NCBI RefSeq assembly: GCF_947623445.1
Contig: NC_135246.1
Span: forward strand, 9,159,856-9,223,855
Direction of reading: 5' to 3'
From: Clavelina lepadiformis
Lineage: Eukaryota > Chordata > Ascidiacea > Aplousobranchia > Clavelinidae
Length of the DNA stretch: 64,000 bases
In this document: one piece after another, positions 1-12,981 of the stretch
How the letters are laid out: every line of letters begins with the position of its first letter
How positions within the stretch are numbered: position 1 is the stretch's first letter
Program-made: the position numbers and the translations under genes
Notes under the pieces: model-generated
What the model saw: the letters and a program-made list of their open reading frames with translations, nothing else
What the model was told of the DNA's origin: nothing
Databases searched by the model: none

Positions 1-8
1 AACAAGAA

Positions 9-1870
<1,862 letters not shown>

Positions 1871-2033
1871 CTGATGACGACTTTCATATTTGGACACAGA
1901 TTGATGTTTTATGTAATCATTATTGTTTTACTCTGAACACATTCTGGTTTCCACATGGTTGTAGGTCATGGATTTATTGTTGTAACTAAAACACTTGCGA
2001 TTGTAATCTGGATAAACTATAGTATTTCCATTT

Positions 2034-2039
2034 ATTAAA
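2034..2039 (+). promoter_or_regulatory. possible poly(A) signal of PSMC2
   Basis: ATTAAA lies 164 nt after the PSMC2 stop and is the first good hexamer I see downstream. It is a weak assignment from the hexamer alone. Confidence 0.35.
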
Positions 2040-2994
2040 ACGACCATTGATTTTCACGAGTGTAGAGTAAGTTTTTTGAATAGCTCCTATACGTTTAGCT
2101 TTGCCATTTTTAGGCCGAAATTAAAGTTACGAAATTTCAATTGCGTCATAGTTCTGGTAATTGTCAGTTTCTTCAGTGCATACAGTTACGTGATTGACTG
2201 CACATGTTTGTTCATTCGCAGTTTAAAGGTTTTTTTCTAGTTGTCAGGAGTGCTTCGGGTCGTCGCAGTAGGGCGAGAAATATTTAACCAGTGTTTACAT
2301 AAAACTTAGCGGTGCTTTGCTTTATCTGGAAGAGCACAGTGAAGGTGAACGATGCTTGGTATCGTGTTGAGTATAATGAGTGGTAAACGTTAAAAATGTT
2401 TGCAGAGATTTGAAATAGGCTACCTCAAAGGAAGACTTTTCCGCCATTATTAACAGAAGTTCTACAGGTGATTACAGCTTTTAATCTCTCGCGATTTCAA
2501 ATTAAGGTAAAAGCAAACTTTGTCGTAACTGTGAGTTAGGAAGCACAGGTGTGGGAAGGTTACCGCGTGTGTTATGCGGAAAGACCTTCGCTCTCCACAG
2601 TATATCGCAAAACTGCGAAACCAGCGGCCCAGAAAAGGTTTCAAGTTAGTAACACAACTACAATTTGGGCTAAGCGATGAAATTATACTGATGCGTAAGC
2701 TAGATTAAACTTAAACAATTTCTTACCTACTTTAGCTATTTCCAATAGATGAAGCGTTTGTGGCAGAGTCAACTGATAAAAGACGAAAACATTTCGGCAC
2801 GCGCCAGTCTAAAATTTTCGACTTTAAACTTTACGTAAATATTGCTTCGTTCATCACTTGAGCTGGAACACATCGGTGTGTCTGCACCAAAATAATCCCG
2901 CCACACAGAAGATAGCAGGATAAAACAGAAATAAAATAATAAAAAATAAAACAGGACTTAGAATAGTTTTGAGAGTTTGGTTTAGGGCTTAGGC
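2040..2994. other. intergenic, nothing recognised
   Basis: No coding exon, RNA gene or repeat end could be recognised here. The only open frame of note on the minus strand (2462-2644) is short and shows no family resemblance. Confidence 0.4.
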
Positions 2995-3251
2995 CAGCTA
3001 TGTCCAACCGAAATACTTTAGTGGGCCAAACACCAGGTCATTAGTTCAATTGACCGCACATTGCCATCATGAATGATTTACACTAGTAATAATAATTAAT
3101 CAACGGCACACTTTCTTACACATAGATTTCATACACATTCATATACGTATAAACTTTACATATAAAATACAACAATACCAACAAAATACAAAAAAAGGCC
3201 GCACAAAACCTTCAAAAGGGCCGTATGCGGGCTGCGGGTTGGCCATGGCTG
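2995..3251. mobile_element. hAT-type short non-autonomous element
   Basis: The element is 257 bp long. It begins CAGCTATGTCCAACC and ends GGTTGGCCATGGCTG, an imperfect terminal inverted repeat. The flanking 8-mers GCTTAGGC (2987-2994) and GTTTAGGC (3252-3259) differ by one base, as expected of an aged 8-bp hAT target duplication. There is no coding capacity. The GC-rich inner stretch near 3200-3240 (GGCCGTATGCGGGC) resembles hAT elements common in animal genomes. Confidence 0.7.
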
Positions 3252-3412
3252 GTTTAGGCAACAATGCCAAATAAAACATAAGAACTTTTGAAAAGTTTTA
3301 GGCAGGATGTAGCGGCCTTCGAAAAATTCTCCTAGTGTCGTTCATTAGGCTCTCACAACAAGTGCGCCCACAGCGTATACGCATAGTACACACGTGGGAC
3401 CTGGGTATCTTA

Positions 3413-3490
3413 AAGTGAGGGGCAAGTTCAAAAACAAGTTGGCCTTAAATCAAAGAGTACCTGTCAGTAAATATACTGGTGAAAGGATCT
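3413..3490 (+). repeat. solo end of a TTAA-type (piggyBac-like) element
   Basis: From a TTAA at about 3410, the sequence AGTGAGGGGCAAGTTC and about 60 bp beyond it resemble the left end of the element at 38173. No matching right end is seen nearby, so this looks like a remnant. A 63-residue open frame that begins inside it (3479-3670) has no recognisable family. Confidence 0.45.
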
Positions 3491-3702
3491 GTACTAACAT
3501 ACAGTGATGAAGTAATTATTGCCATAAATAAGTGGCAAAAAACGCAAATTCATCCATTAATTTTTGACGAGCATGGCGGTAGTTATTACGTCACGATAAA
3601 AGAAACAATAGGGTTGACTCAGGTGTTTGGATCAAATATGATTAGAATGTTTTCTGTGACAACCAAGTAAAGGGTAATAGATATAATTATAACGTACTAG
3701 TA

Positions 3703-4109
3703 CAGGGGTTCCAAAATTTTTTCGACTGTGGCAAACCGACTAACTATGCCTACGATATTAGCTTTTTGCAAACTTTTCGACCGAAGCCGCTACGTTGAAA
3801 AACTATATACGGTAAAAGTCACTTCAAGTCAGATTTAATTTGATCAATGCATACCAGTAAAATCATTTATTCTTACTGCAATGTGAAGGGTGTTCCCGCT
3901 TTTGTGCGCAAATAGTTTTCATCCGGGGCTTAAAATCAAACAAGCACACCCTTATAGTTCCTGTTCGACAGCATTAAGTTCTGATCTTTGTTTGTTCTTG
4001 ATCTGCGTCAGTGAAGAAAATTCCGATTCACACAAGTAAGCTGTGGCAAATGGTAATATAACGCAGCACACCTGCGACCATCTGGCGGCACACAGTATGA
4101 GAAACCTTG
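3703..4109. mobile_element. hAT-type non-autonomous element
   Basis: The element is 407 bp long. The left end CAGGGGTTCC and the right end GAAACCTTG form a degenerate inverted repeat of the type found in hAT elements. The flanks TACTAGTA (3695-3702) and TACTAGTG (4110-4117) match at 7 of 8 bases, fitting an 8-bp target duplication. There is no coding capacity. Confidence 0.65.
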
Positions 4110-4117
4110 TACTAGTG

Positions 4118-5211
4118 TACAACAGGAACATTTTGCGTCAAATTGTATTGTTAATTTTTCGCTATTTGCGCAGGGCGAAAGTTAAGATGCTAATCTTTGT
4201 ACAGTAGTTATAGCGCAATAAAACACATGCTCACGAAAGCAGGAAAGAGTGGTAGCGCCCAAGCATTCAAGATAGCAACAGTATAATTGTTCTGTAATAT
4301 AGTAGGTTAGCATGGCCACCTACTAAAAGCCTAAACTAGCTTACCGTTGGTGTATTTGTACTGCTTAATGTATATGCAACCCTATAGTACTGTTCAATTT
4401 TGGCTGTTGGCTCTAGTCTAGTCGGGTACCGGTAACTTTCTTTTCAGACAAGAAAGCTTTAACAGTTTATGTAGGCTTAAACAAAACTAAAATATTCGGT
4501 TGAGCAGTTGAATTCTATCTGAGTATCTACGACTAGCCTCGCTGTTGTTAGGCCAAAATTAGAAACGTTACAAAATGGGTATTACCTAATTTACGTCGTA
4601 CCCGCCTGTTGATTTGTAGGTCACTTTATTCCAGTCAATGACGTGATTGTATGCACACAGTTACCGGTATTTTGGTTGAACGTTTTTGCTAGAACCATTA
4701 GCCGTTCGCAACGTCGCAGGATAACAAGAAATTTAACTAGCTGGTGTTCTCTCATGTTTTGATTGAGTATGTGATCCAGTTTTTTGTGCAGGGAGCTAGC
4801 TTTTCCTACTGTAAGTTGAGGTATCGTATGGAAATCATGATGTCTATGTTTGCGTTCCAAGGCAATAGCACGATAGGAATACCACAATAGCAGTTTTAAC
4901 TGAGCGCATGCAAAAATTTTCTCGTGACGTCAGCAATCGCAGCCTGCTGTTTTTGTTGATCGGTATAGCACCCTACTATTGGTGACATCATGTAGTTGCT
5001 GATAGTAATGTAGAGAGACAGGGTGATAATATAATCAAAAGAATGGGTGTTAATGCTGTACAGTACCCTGCTGTTTTCTAATAGCATCATGTTATTCTTT
5101 ACTGATCAGGAATTGACAGGCTGCTGTTGGTGATGTGTAACCCTATGCTGCTGTTCATGACGTAGGCTGTGTGCACAGCAAACTGTGATTGCTCAAGTAA
5201 AACTCAATCTC
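4118..5211. other. intergenic, no recognised gene
   Basis: An 88-residue minus-strand open frame (4621-4887) has fairly balanced amino-acid composition. It has no recognisable domain, no clear splice context and an AATAAA overlapping its stop. I do not call it a gene. Nothing else is seen. Confidence 0.35.
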
Positions 5212-5391
5212 AATCAATCAATCAATCTTTTTATTTTTCGTCAGAAGTGCGTTGGGGACGAAAACATCAAGTCAATTGTTATTAGCATGCGCTAATGAAC
5301 GGGAAAAAATGACAAAGCTGAAAAGGCTTAAAACGTGCCCAAAAATAATTAAGGTAATAATTGCTGGTAACAAACAGCATGGTCACTAAAT
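5212..5391 (-). repeat. SINE-like repeat, copy 1 (inverted)
   Basis: The reverse complement aligns well with 8583-8757. Shared blocks include GTTACCAG, CACGTTTTAAG, CCCGTTCATT and TTCGTCCCCA. It ends in repeats of ATTG (seen as CAATCAATCAATC at about 5212-5226). The oligo-ATTG tail and absence of inverted ends fit a SINE or the 3' end of a LINE. No clear pol III A/B boxes were seen, so a tRNA origin is not claimed. Confidence 0.6.
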
Positions 5392-7269
5392 CCGTAATCC
5401 ACAAAACCTAAGTTAAAAAAGTGAAGTTAAGTAGACGAGCAGGTGGTGTATTCAAGCAACAAATGTTTGAAAATTTAAGTTTATCGGTGGATGGGAAAAG
5501 AAAAGCCGCCGTGAAAGCTTTTTGGTGGCCATAATACTATCAGTAATGTAAGGCGTTGTTGATGAGCCCGAGTTTGAACAGCAAAAATGCTTAAACACAT
5601 ATTTTTCTTCACGTTCCTGCTGTTTATGTTTTGGTTTATGTTCGTGCGGGTATTTGCTTGGGTTGTACGTGTACAGAATCGTGTTCTATGAATTCGGTTC
5701 GAAACTGAATTTTTGGAAAAAGGAATCTATTGTAATGCAAAAAGTCGTATAGCAGAAGTGAATGAAAGGGTGCCTATTAGCCGCGGCTCAAGGTATATAA
5801 CTAAGGAAATACTATGGTTGAACTAACTACAGTATACTTATCAACGAAGGTATACTTAATAATAATAATAATAATACAAACGTAGCGTATACTTAGTTAT
5901 AACTTGCCACAGAACAGTACGTAAATGACATACTTATAAATTTTTTGTTAGTTACGTACGATAACAATCATATCCGCTGTTGCTGTACTGTAGTCTTCCT
6001 GCAGTAAAAGAATTTTAAAGTAGCTTTAGGTATTTAGTTTTCGGTCATATCTAAAATAAATTGAGAAATGAAATAAATTGTCACCCGATTCGAAATGCCG
6101 AAATTTCAATGCACCTGCAGTACCGTATTTAGCTGCGAAGGCAGCTGATCACAGAATACGATTTTTATGTTTTATCTGCTTTTGTTCATTATACAGTACT
6201 GCATTTTTGTGTTTGCAACGTCTTATCGGCTATAACTTTTGCAATGTTAGATGCTATAAAAGTCCAGATGCATAGTTATAAAACAAAGACTATAGACTAT
6301 GGTCAAGAATATGATGAATTCAAGCACGGCAAGTTGCTTGTTGTTCTGGTTATCAAGCAGTGAGAGATAGTTTATTGCGTTATTATTATTGCTATAAGCT
6401 TAAGAGTTTTTTGCCCCTTTATGAAGTCAATCAAATCAAGGCTGTACAGATAGATGCTGTGAGGAAGGATGTTATAAAACTTTTTATGATGTGAGTACGG
6501 ATACAAGCCTTACGCAATGCAAGGTCAGTTATCAAAAATTTGGCTGATCCTTGCAAAAAAATACATTATATAGTTGGGTTGTTTGGCATTACAAAATCAT
6601 TTTATACGTTGGCATCCCAAAACTAAACGTCAAATATAACCAACTACCGTTTGTACAAACATGAAAATACCTTTTTTTAGGCGTAAAAGCGCTAAGTTCT
6701 GGCTTTGTGCATTTCAGGTTTTTAGGCAAAGGTAAAATTTAGATGAAACTTACAAATATTTTGGCATTCTTCTAGCATAATTACGGTAGTGGGCCCATCG
6801 CTGTGGTCAGTGACAGTAGGTTACACGGCAAGGCCTTATAGTTATATAGTCATCCTAGGTTAAGACCAATTACAAAATTTACTTTACACCCTACACGACT
6901 GTTGCACATCACCAATTTACTGAAATCGGTAGATTCCCATCCAGTATAAAGAGGAATGCAAATGCGTTTTCGTTCTATGACAGACTTTCTTTTCTATCCC
7001 ATCGCATAGCTCAATTTAATGACTAGTTTACAGTATATCGTTAGTAAAATATCGATGACGGATTTTCTATCGCATCGTTTATTTTTCGTCATCGATGGGA
7101 GGTCACAAGTTATTTTGCTCATGCGTATAGCCTAAACAGCTTGCTTTTATATGTACCAATTAACTTATATTTATTTGGAGTATCTTTTCAGAAATTTTTC
7201 AAACATTAGTTTCATTGTCGATGCATTACGGTACGGTACTTTTCAGAAAAGAGAGCGGTACGTATAGCC
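5392..7269. other. intergenic with a short AAT microsatellite
   Basis: It holds (AAT)n at about 5858-5876 and a perfect 10-bp inverted repeat ATCGATGACG (7051-7060 and 7087-7096) around a 26-nt loop. No coding exon or element end was recognised. Confidence 0.4.
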
Positions 7270-7616
7270 CAGCGGTTCCCAAACTGGAGTCCGTAAAGCA
7301 GTTTCAGAGGGTACGCAATGAGAATTAGTCTTTAAAGCTTTAAAGCAGTTTCAGAGGGTGGATGTAGTACGCGACATGAGAGTTGTGCTGTCCAAAACCA
7401 AACCAAACATCGATGAGTTAATTGCAACAAAACAAGTGCACCCATCCCATTAAATGCTTACCGTATTTGTTAGTTTTTGCTTTTTCTTTCATTGGTGTGG
7501 TTTTTGCATTTTTTCCTTTCCTATAGCATTCTTTGATTTTTATAGGGCAGCGAAATATCAAAATAATTGCAAAGGGTCCGCAAGGCAAAATTTTTAGAAA
7601 AGTTTGGGAACCGCTG
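7270..7616. mobile_element. hAT-type non-autonomous element
   Basis: The element is 347 bp long, with ends CAGCGGTTCCCAAACT and AGTTTGGGAACCGCTG, a perfect 16-bp inverted repeat typical of hAT elements. The flanks GTATAGCC (7262-7269) and CTATAGCC (7617-7624) match at 7 of 8. It contains a near-direct duplication of an internal block (AAAGCAGTTTCAGAGGGT at about 7298 and 7341). No coding capacity. Confidence 0.85.
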
Positions 7617-7624
7617 CTATAGCC

Positions 7625-8357
7625 TCTCTCTTTCTTTATTTTCTGAAGTACTGTAGCCTACCACTTTAATGATTTGTCATCTAAAAGGTTGACATCTCAT
7701 TTAAAATATTTCAAAGCTTACAGTGACAGTATTGTGTATTAATTCAAAAGTGCAAATTCAAATTCATAAACCAGCTCAAAAGGACAAAAATCGGACGTAT
7801 CAGCAGGCGTTGACGTCACCTAGGCGATGCTCTAAAAATGTTCACGTTAATAGGCCTGTACGTTTTCAGGGTTATGAACAGAGGTATGCGAAAACACTAA
7901 AAATAACTTCAGAGACCTTGCGATACCGATCCGATTTTTGTGTAATTTTCGAAATAAGATCCTGCTTTGCTAGCAAGTTTAACAATCTTTACAATTGCTG
8001 TAAGAACAAAGCCTAGTTTTATCTTATTTGCTTACGATTAATGTTATGGCTACTAGTTGATTTTTTAAGGTTACAACATTTGTGGTTGACATTAAAGGTG
8101 GATCGATATGATATTTTTCCTTGGTCAGTTATAGAGGTATGCTGTGAAATGCTGTTTTCTTGAAGATACGAGATTGTTAGACAGTTTGGAAATATGTTTT
8201 GATTGCAATGTGAAATTTGTTGCTAAAATGCTTTGCGATGATTGCCAAAGAAATTTCCTTTAAGATATTTTAGCAATGTGTGGTTGGTAGTCGTTTAGTT
8301 TTTAGGTTCATTCACGGACCTTCATTGATAAAATACCTAACAACAGTTGTCGTAATA
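7625..8357. other. intergenic, nothing recognised
   Basis: The only sizeable open frame (7723-8016, +) shows no family resemblance and no splice context. Confidence 0.35.
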
Positions 8358-8359
8358 TA

Positions 8360-9257
8360 CAGTAGAAATTGCCTAAGTCGTCACTTAAGGGGAACACAAA
8401 AAGTGGCGACTTACGCGAACAGGCAACTTAGGCAAACAACTCAAAATCGAATTTTTTATTGCATTTTCTGAGGTACTACATTTAGATTAAAACCTCCGTA
8501 AATTTTTTTTGGTTAAAACTTAATGTTTGTCGAGATATTAACATTTTGTACGTAGAATAGCCTCCTAACCTAAATCGATATAGAGTGGCCGTGCTAATTG
8601 TTACCAGAAATTATTACCTTAATTAGGCTACTTTTGAGCACGTTTTAAGTCTTTTTGGCTTTGTCACTTTTTCCCGTTCATTGGGGCGTGCTGGTAGCAA
8701 CTGGCTTGATTTTTCGTCCCCACCGCGCTTTTGACAAAAAATAAAACCATTGATTGAAATCTACTTAACAGGCACAACCACGTATCTAACAGCCTTAGGC
8801 TGCTACAGAAAACCAATCTCCACTCGATAGCAAAAGCAAAATTATATAATCTCTGGCTAGGCCGCTTCACCTGACTGTAGCAAGGCTAAATGAAGGAAAA
8901 CTAAAACTGATAAAAACAATCTAAAATCACAAGATTTCCCGATCCTTCATAAATAAACATTGTGACGTAGGCTACACTAAGATTGTAACAAGGATCGCAG
9001 TCAGCTTGCAGCCACAGCTGTAGTGTAGTCGTACCAGATTAAGTTTGCCAGTTTGTAAATCACGCTGACAAAGTGTTTCAAGCTCTGACTCGGCTAGTTA
9101 TGCGAATTACTTTGATCATAGAAGCAAGAACGGTGACGAGTTAAACGAAGACGACAAAGGTGAACTTGATACCACAGAAAACAATAGGCTTTCAGCCGGG
9201 ACCAATGTGATATGCAGCGACTTAAACTCAAACTGGCGAATTAGGCGAGTTCTTCTG
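8360..9257. mobile_element. Tc1/mariner-superfamily (pogo/Tigger-like) TA-flanked element
   Basis: The element is 898 bp long, beginning CAGTAGAAATTGCCTAAGTC and ending TTAGGCGAGTTCTTCTG. These ends are imperfect inverted repeats that start with CAG and sit between TA dinucleotides (8358-8359 and 9258-9259). The layout matches pogo/Tigger-type elements. No transposase frame is visible, and a SINE-like repeat occupies 8583-8757. Confidence 0.7.
8583..8757 (+). repeat. SINE-like repeat, copy 2 (nested in the 8360 element)
   Basis: This is the best-preserved copy of the family at 5212 and 25448. It runs from AGTGGCCGTGCTAATTG to an ATTGATTGA tail. It lies inside the TA-flanked element and therefore inserted after it. 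Confidence 0.6.
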
Positions 9258-9259
9258 TA

Positions 9260-10735
9260 TATATTCATATATATATACCGTACTAACAAATATAGATATC
9301 GGATGTTGTGGCAATGAAGATGATTGCGCAGTTATACTCAGTCAACGTTTCATGTTAACTCTGTTTACTTTGATTGATTGGACATTTTAGTTTTTTTTGT
9401 GAGCGATGAATTTTTTTTTTAGTTTTCAGTACATTTTTGATATTACGCACCTTTTAATTTTTCAAGTTTTTTTAATATACAACTGCCAATGCAGGGTTAC
9501 AAGGGAAGATTTTGTTTTGGTTTAAAACATGAGTCTGCGACCAACGTAACGAAACTAGAAACTGTTCTACGTGGATACGTTTTTATATCATCATAAAAAG
9601 GACAGAATAAAATCATCTTAATAAGTTCAAAGCGGCCTGAAATAGTTCTATCATAGCAATAAATTCTCGTATCTTTTCCAGGTTTAACTTCATATAGTCT
9701 TGGCCTTATTCCATCTGATGATGGTTTCATTGCAATATTTTTAATTTTATTCCGAAGTCGATCTTACTTTTTTTGATGAAATCAGAATGGACGCCCGTTA
9801 TATAGTAATAGGATTAAAATGCGCTTTGCAACATTTTTAAACAAGTTCTGCTCCCAATCGTTTCGCTTCCTCTGTTTTAGCATATGGTCGTAAAGGAAAC
9901 GAGTTTTTACAGTATGTCATTAAAATAATGCATTAGCCTATGTCATCTTCACAATTCAGAATAAGTAATTGCCTGAATAATTTCATCAAAGCAGTGAGTT
10001 CTCATGTCTTTTTTATACGTGACTATAATACGCTGTTGGTCTTATTCCATCATTGTGAAGGTCTTATTCCATTACTTTTTACTTTTGTGTCCGTGTTGAT
10101 CTTTTTCCTTCGATGAAGTTGATATGGACGCCCGTCCTAAATGCTTTTCTAAAGAAAAGTGCTTCACGACGTAATAATAGTTCTTGCTTTTGGCTCGGTT
10201 CAATTATATGCACTGCACAATTGAAGAAGCAGAATATATGTAATTTTTGTTAACAGGAAGCCAATTGCGTTTGTGGTTTAATCTTATTTATCTTTGTTGT
10301 CGTCGGGGTAGTTTCCGTTGATAATAATAATAAGCCTAAAGCAGCAAACTAAAGCAAAACTCACCGAAGATAGAATCCACTAAACATTATTTTAATCAAT
10401 TGTTTTCTCAACTTGACCTTGAACCATGAGCAAGGAACAGAGATGACAAATCATGCAAGCCACTTTTTATGGTTTTGGAAATAATTAGTTGTAGGAAATC
10501 AAAATCATTCTTCTTAAACAATTATTAACTTATTTCTTAATCGTATTTTAATCTTTTAAAAATTTAAACTATGGTGGTCCTGATTCTTGTGGCTACTATA
10601 GGCCTATTTGTTGTATTGTTTTTGTATTTAGGGCGCAGTTGCGGATAAAAGCACTATAGCAGGCCAACTGAACTAAACTGATTTTTTGAGAGGCGTATAT
10701 CCTATACATATATAGAAAGAGAGAGACACTTGAAC
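9260..10735. other. intergenic with a diverged duplicated block
   Basis: About 9655-9835 and 9990-10160 share blocks in the same order, among them GGTCTTATTCCATC or a close variant and ATGGACGCCCGT. This suggests an old local duplication. A 77-residue minus-strand frame (9497-9730) overlaps it but is not recognisable. Confidence 0.3.
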
Positions 10736-12027
10736 ATGAGCACCTCACCTTATGACATACAGATCGATTCAGCATCTTCGCGAAACTTTTCGGTAAGTGT
10801 CGCGTCACTCTTTATTTGTATAATAGGCTTATCTCTTTTTGTCGAGTCGGTAGCCTAATTGATATGAATATGGAGGACCCCGTGATATATGTTTGGCATA
10901 AAAAATTTTAGGCTGCCACTATTTCACCAGAAAAAATTGTGCGTTCAAAGCTATTTTTCACAGTTTCTTGTTAATCTAACTTAAATTTTATAACATAGTA
11001 ACCTAAACCTTACGTAATGGAACACTGTAATCTAAACCAAAAACTAAACAACTCAAAAAAACTTAAATAGCTGAGATCTTTTGCATACCCATTCTCCTAA
11101 CCTAACCGCCTATCTTTAACGCAGACTGCGTAACCTACACACGGTGAAATAGTCAAATTTTTATTCTTACGTTGATATATAGTTAAATCGAACTTTTCCG
11201 TTTACAATACCTGTACCTATAACTTATATGCTTGCTTATATCTATATTACTAGAAAACCATACAATTTTTTTAATATCCCATTTACAACAATCTTATTCT
11301 CAGTATACGTTCAGAAAATTTTTGCTGAAAGGGTTAAAATTGTATGTAAACGAGGTGGTCTGTAAAAACAACTGTCTAGGGACTGTGCGCTTATATTTAA
11401 AAAAAGATTGGATTGCGATAGCGCAAAAACATTTTAATTTTGTTGAAACTTTTTTTGACGATCGCTTCGTCCTGGCATTGAACGAAACGACAACTTACTT
11501 ATTATAAAAAATATAGTTCTATCTGTTGCGAATGAAGTAGCCGTAATAAGATTAAAATTTAAGGGTGTGACGCGATTTGGAGTAATTTGCAAATTGTTAA
11601 GATGTTATCCAGGAACATTTTAGCGTTCTAATCAAATCACAGCTCGTTTTCTAGTTAGCTGGAAACCTTTTGGAACGTACTAAAAACTAGTGTCGGTGTA
11701 ACGCGAAAAGTACACGTTCTACCCAAATCACAACCCATCTTACGATTTCTAAAAGCTTAAATAGAACGTGTTGAGATTTAATTTTGTTGAACGCGCACTT
11801 GGAATCTGTCTGTTTTTTTGTTTCAGGTGGCCCAGGCTGATTCAACTTCGTGTTTTCAGAAATGGACAACTGGAACCAAAGGAATTATCGTTAAAGTTCT
11901 TGTTTTATTGATATTAGCTATTATATTCTTTGTCATTGGCTATGCGGTTGGTTACAGCATACACAGGTGCAAAGAAGAATGCGTTACCTGTCCTACCATA
12001 CCGTACACTACCACTGTGAGCCCTTGA
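10736..12027 (+). CDS. small single-pass membrane protein (2 exons, 85 aa), unrecognised
   Basis: Exon 1 (10736-10792) reads MSTSPYDIQIDSASSRNFS and ends in phase at a good donor (GTAAGT). Exon 2 (11827-12027) begins after TTTGTTTCAG and runs to TGA. Joined, they give 85 residues with no mismatch of frame. The protein has a short polar N-terminus, one hydrophobic segment (about residues 43-63: VLVLLILAIIFFVIGYAVGY), then a short tail with three cysteines (CKEECVTC) and a Thr-rich end. This looks like a type II or III single-pass protein. I do not recognise a family. The 1,034-nt intron contains a copy of the 240-bp repeat family (10909-11154). An AATAAA at 12521 could be its poly(A) signal. 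The exon pairing is inference; exon 2 alone is better supported. Confidence 0.5.
10909..11154 (+). repeat. 240-bp TIR family (MITE-like), copy 1
   Basis: It starts TAGGCTGCCACTATTTCACC and ends GGTGAAATAGTC, with an 11-bp inverted repeat ACTATTTCACC. The interior carries runs of CCTAAAC/TCTAAAC-type sequence. Other copies are at 16223, 37651 (interrupted) and 46429 (inverted). It lies in the intron of the small membrane-protein gene. Confidence 0.75.
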
Positions 12028-12905
12028 ATGCATCGGAAGCAAGTTTTATGATGTGGCGAAAGCCAGCATTGGGTACATTCAATTATGTACATAATTAACC
12101 AATCCATGTACTGTACCTGATATTATGTGATAAAAAATATCAGTGAATCTCAGAAACCTTTGGGTAAATATTCTTATTGAATCAATTTTTTGATTGACTT
12201 CGCGCGCAATTGTAATGGTTCCTCTAGCTGTGTAGGCGTCATGATGCACAGAATTTCCACACTATGATTCTTTACACTTAATGTACGCATCTCAGTATTG
12301 CAACGCATCATAACAAGTTATAAATTTAACATTCAGACATCATTATAAAATTTGGTTGTAATTTTTTACATCCTTGGGGCAACACTGATAACACCATAAC
12401 AGAACCTTATTTTTACTTCATAAACGCCGACTCTACTTTGTTACTGACCATAAACGATTTTTAGGTCTTACGAATATTACTTGTCGGTGATTGGTGACGG
12501 ATTAACTGTAAATTTGAAGCAATAAATTTTTTAGACAAAACCCGACATTGTTTACCGCTCCTGATTGGTCACCTTGCCAGTTACTTAGAGCAAATTTTGG
12601 AATGATGAACTTTTTAGTCAAGCAAGGGCATCATTTTTGTTCTGTGAAGTATTGATTACAAATACCATTTCCCAGCTATTCCTGCAACATCTAAAGGAGA
12701 CAAACTGGTAAACGGTAGTGCCACTTCCGGACGTTCTTATCTTTCGATAATAAAAGAAGATTAGTACTATTTACGGCCAGCATGTGCGTACAACCTACAA
12801 AGGCAAATCTGTGTTCGTCGCTTGGTACCCTTCCTTCGCTTGGAGGTAACAATGATCACCTGGCTACACGAAACGCTTACAAGTCAGATCAGTTTAAAGG
12901 TACTG
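12028..12905. other. intergenic between two convergent genes; one small ORF
   Basis: An ATG at 12782 opens a 43-codon frame (12782-12913) with unusually coding-like composition, preceded by a possible acceptor (GGCCAG). It could be a terminal exon whose upstream partner I cannot find, or chance. Nothing else was recognised. Confidence 0.3.
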
Positions 12906-12911
12906 TTTATT
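12906..12911 (-). promoter_or_regulatory. probable poly(A) signal of the OSCP gene
   Basis: AATAAA on the minus strand, 71 nt beyond the OSCP stop codon. Confidence 0.6.
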
Positions 12912-12981
12912 AAGCAGAACGCAATGCGCAAACATCGCTTAAAATGAAATACAATAATATTTTAACTAAGAACTTTGACGT

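Noticed and set aside
4621-4887. 88-residue minus-strand frame
   Set aside because: Composition is reasonable but there is no family resemblance, no exon context, and frames of this length are expected by chance in 64 kb.
7051-7096. 10-bp perfect inverted repeat ATCGATGACG
   Set aside because: Too short to separate from chance in AT-rich DNA and no other evidence of function.
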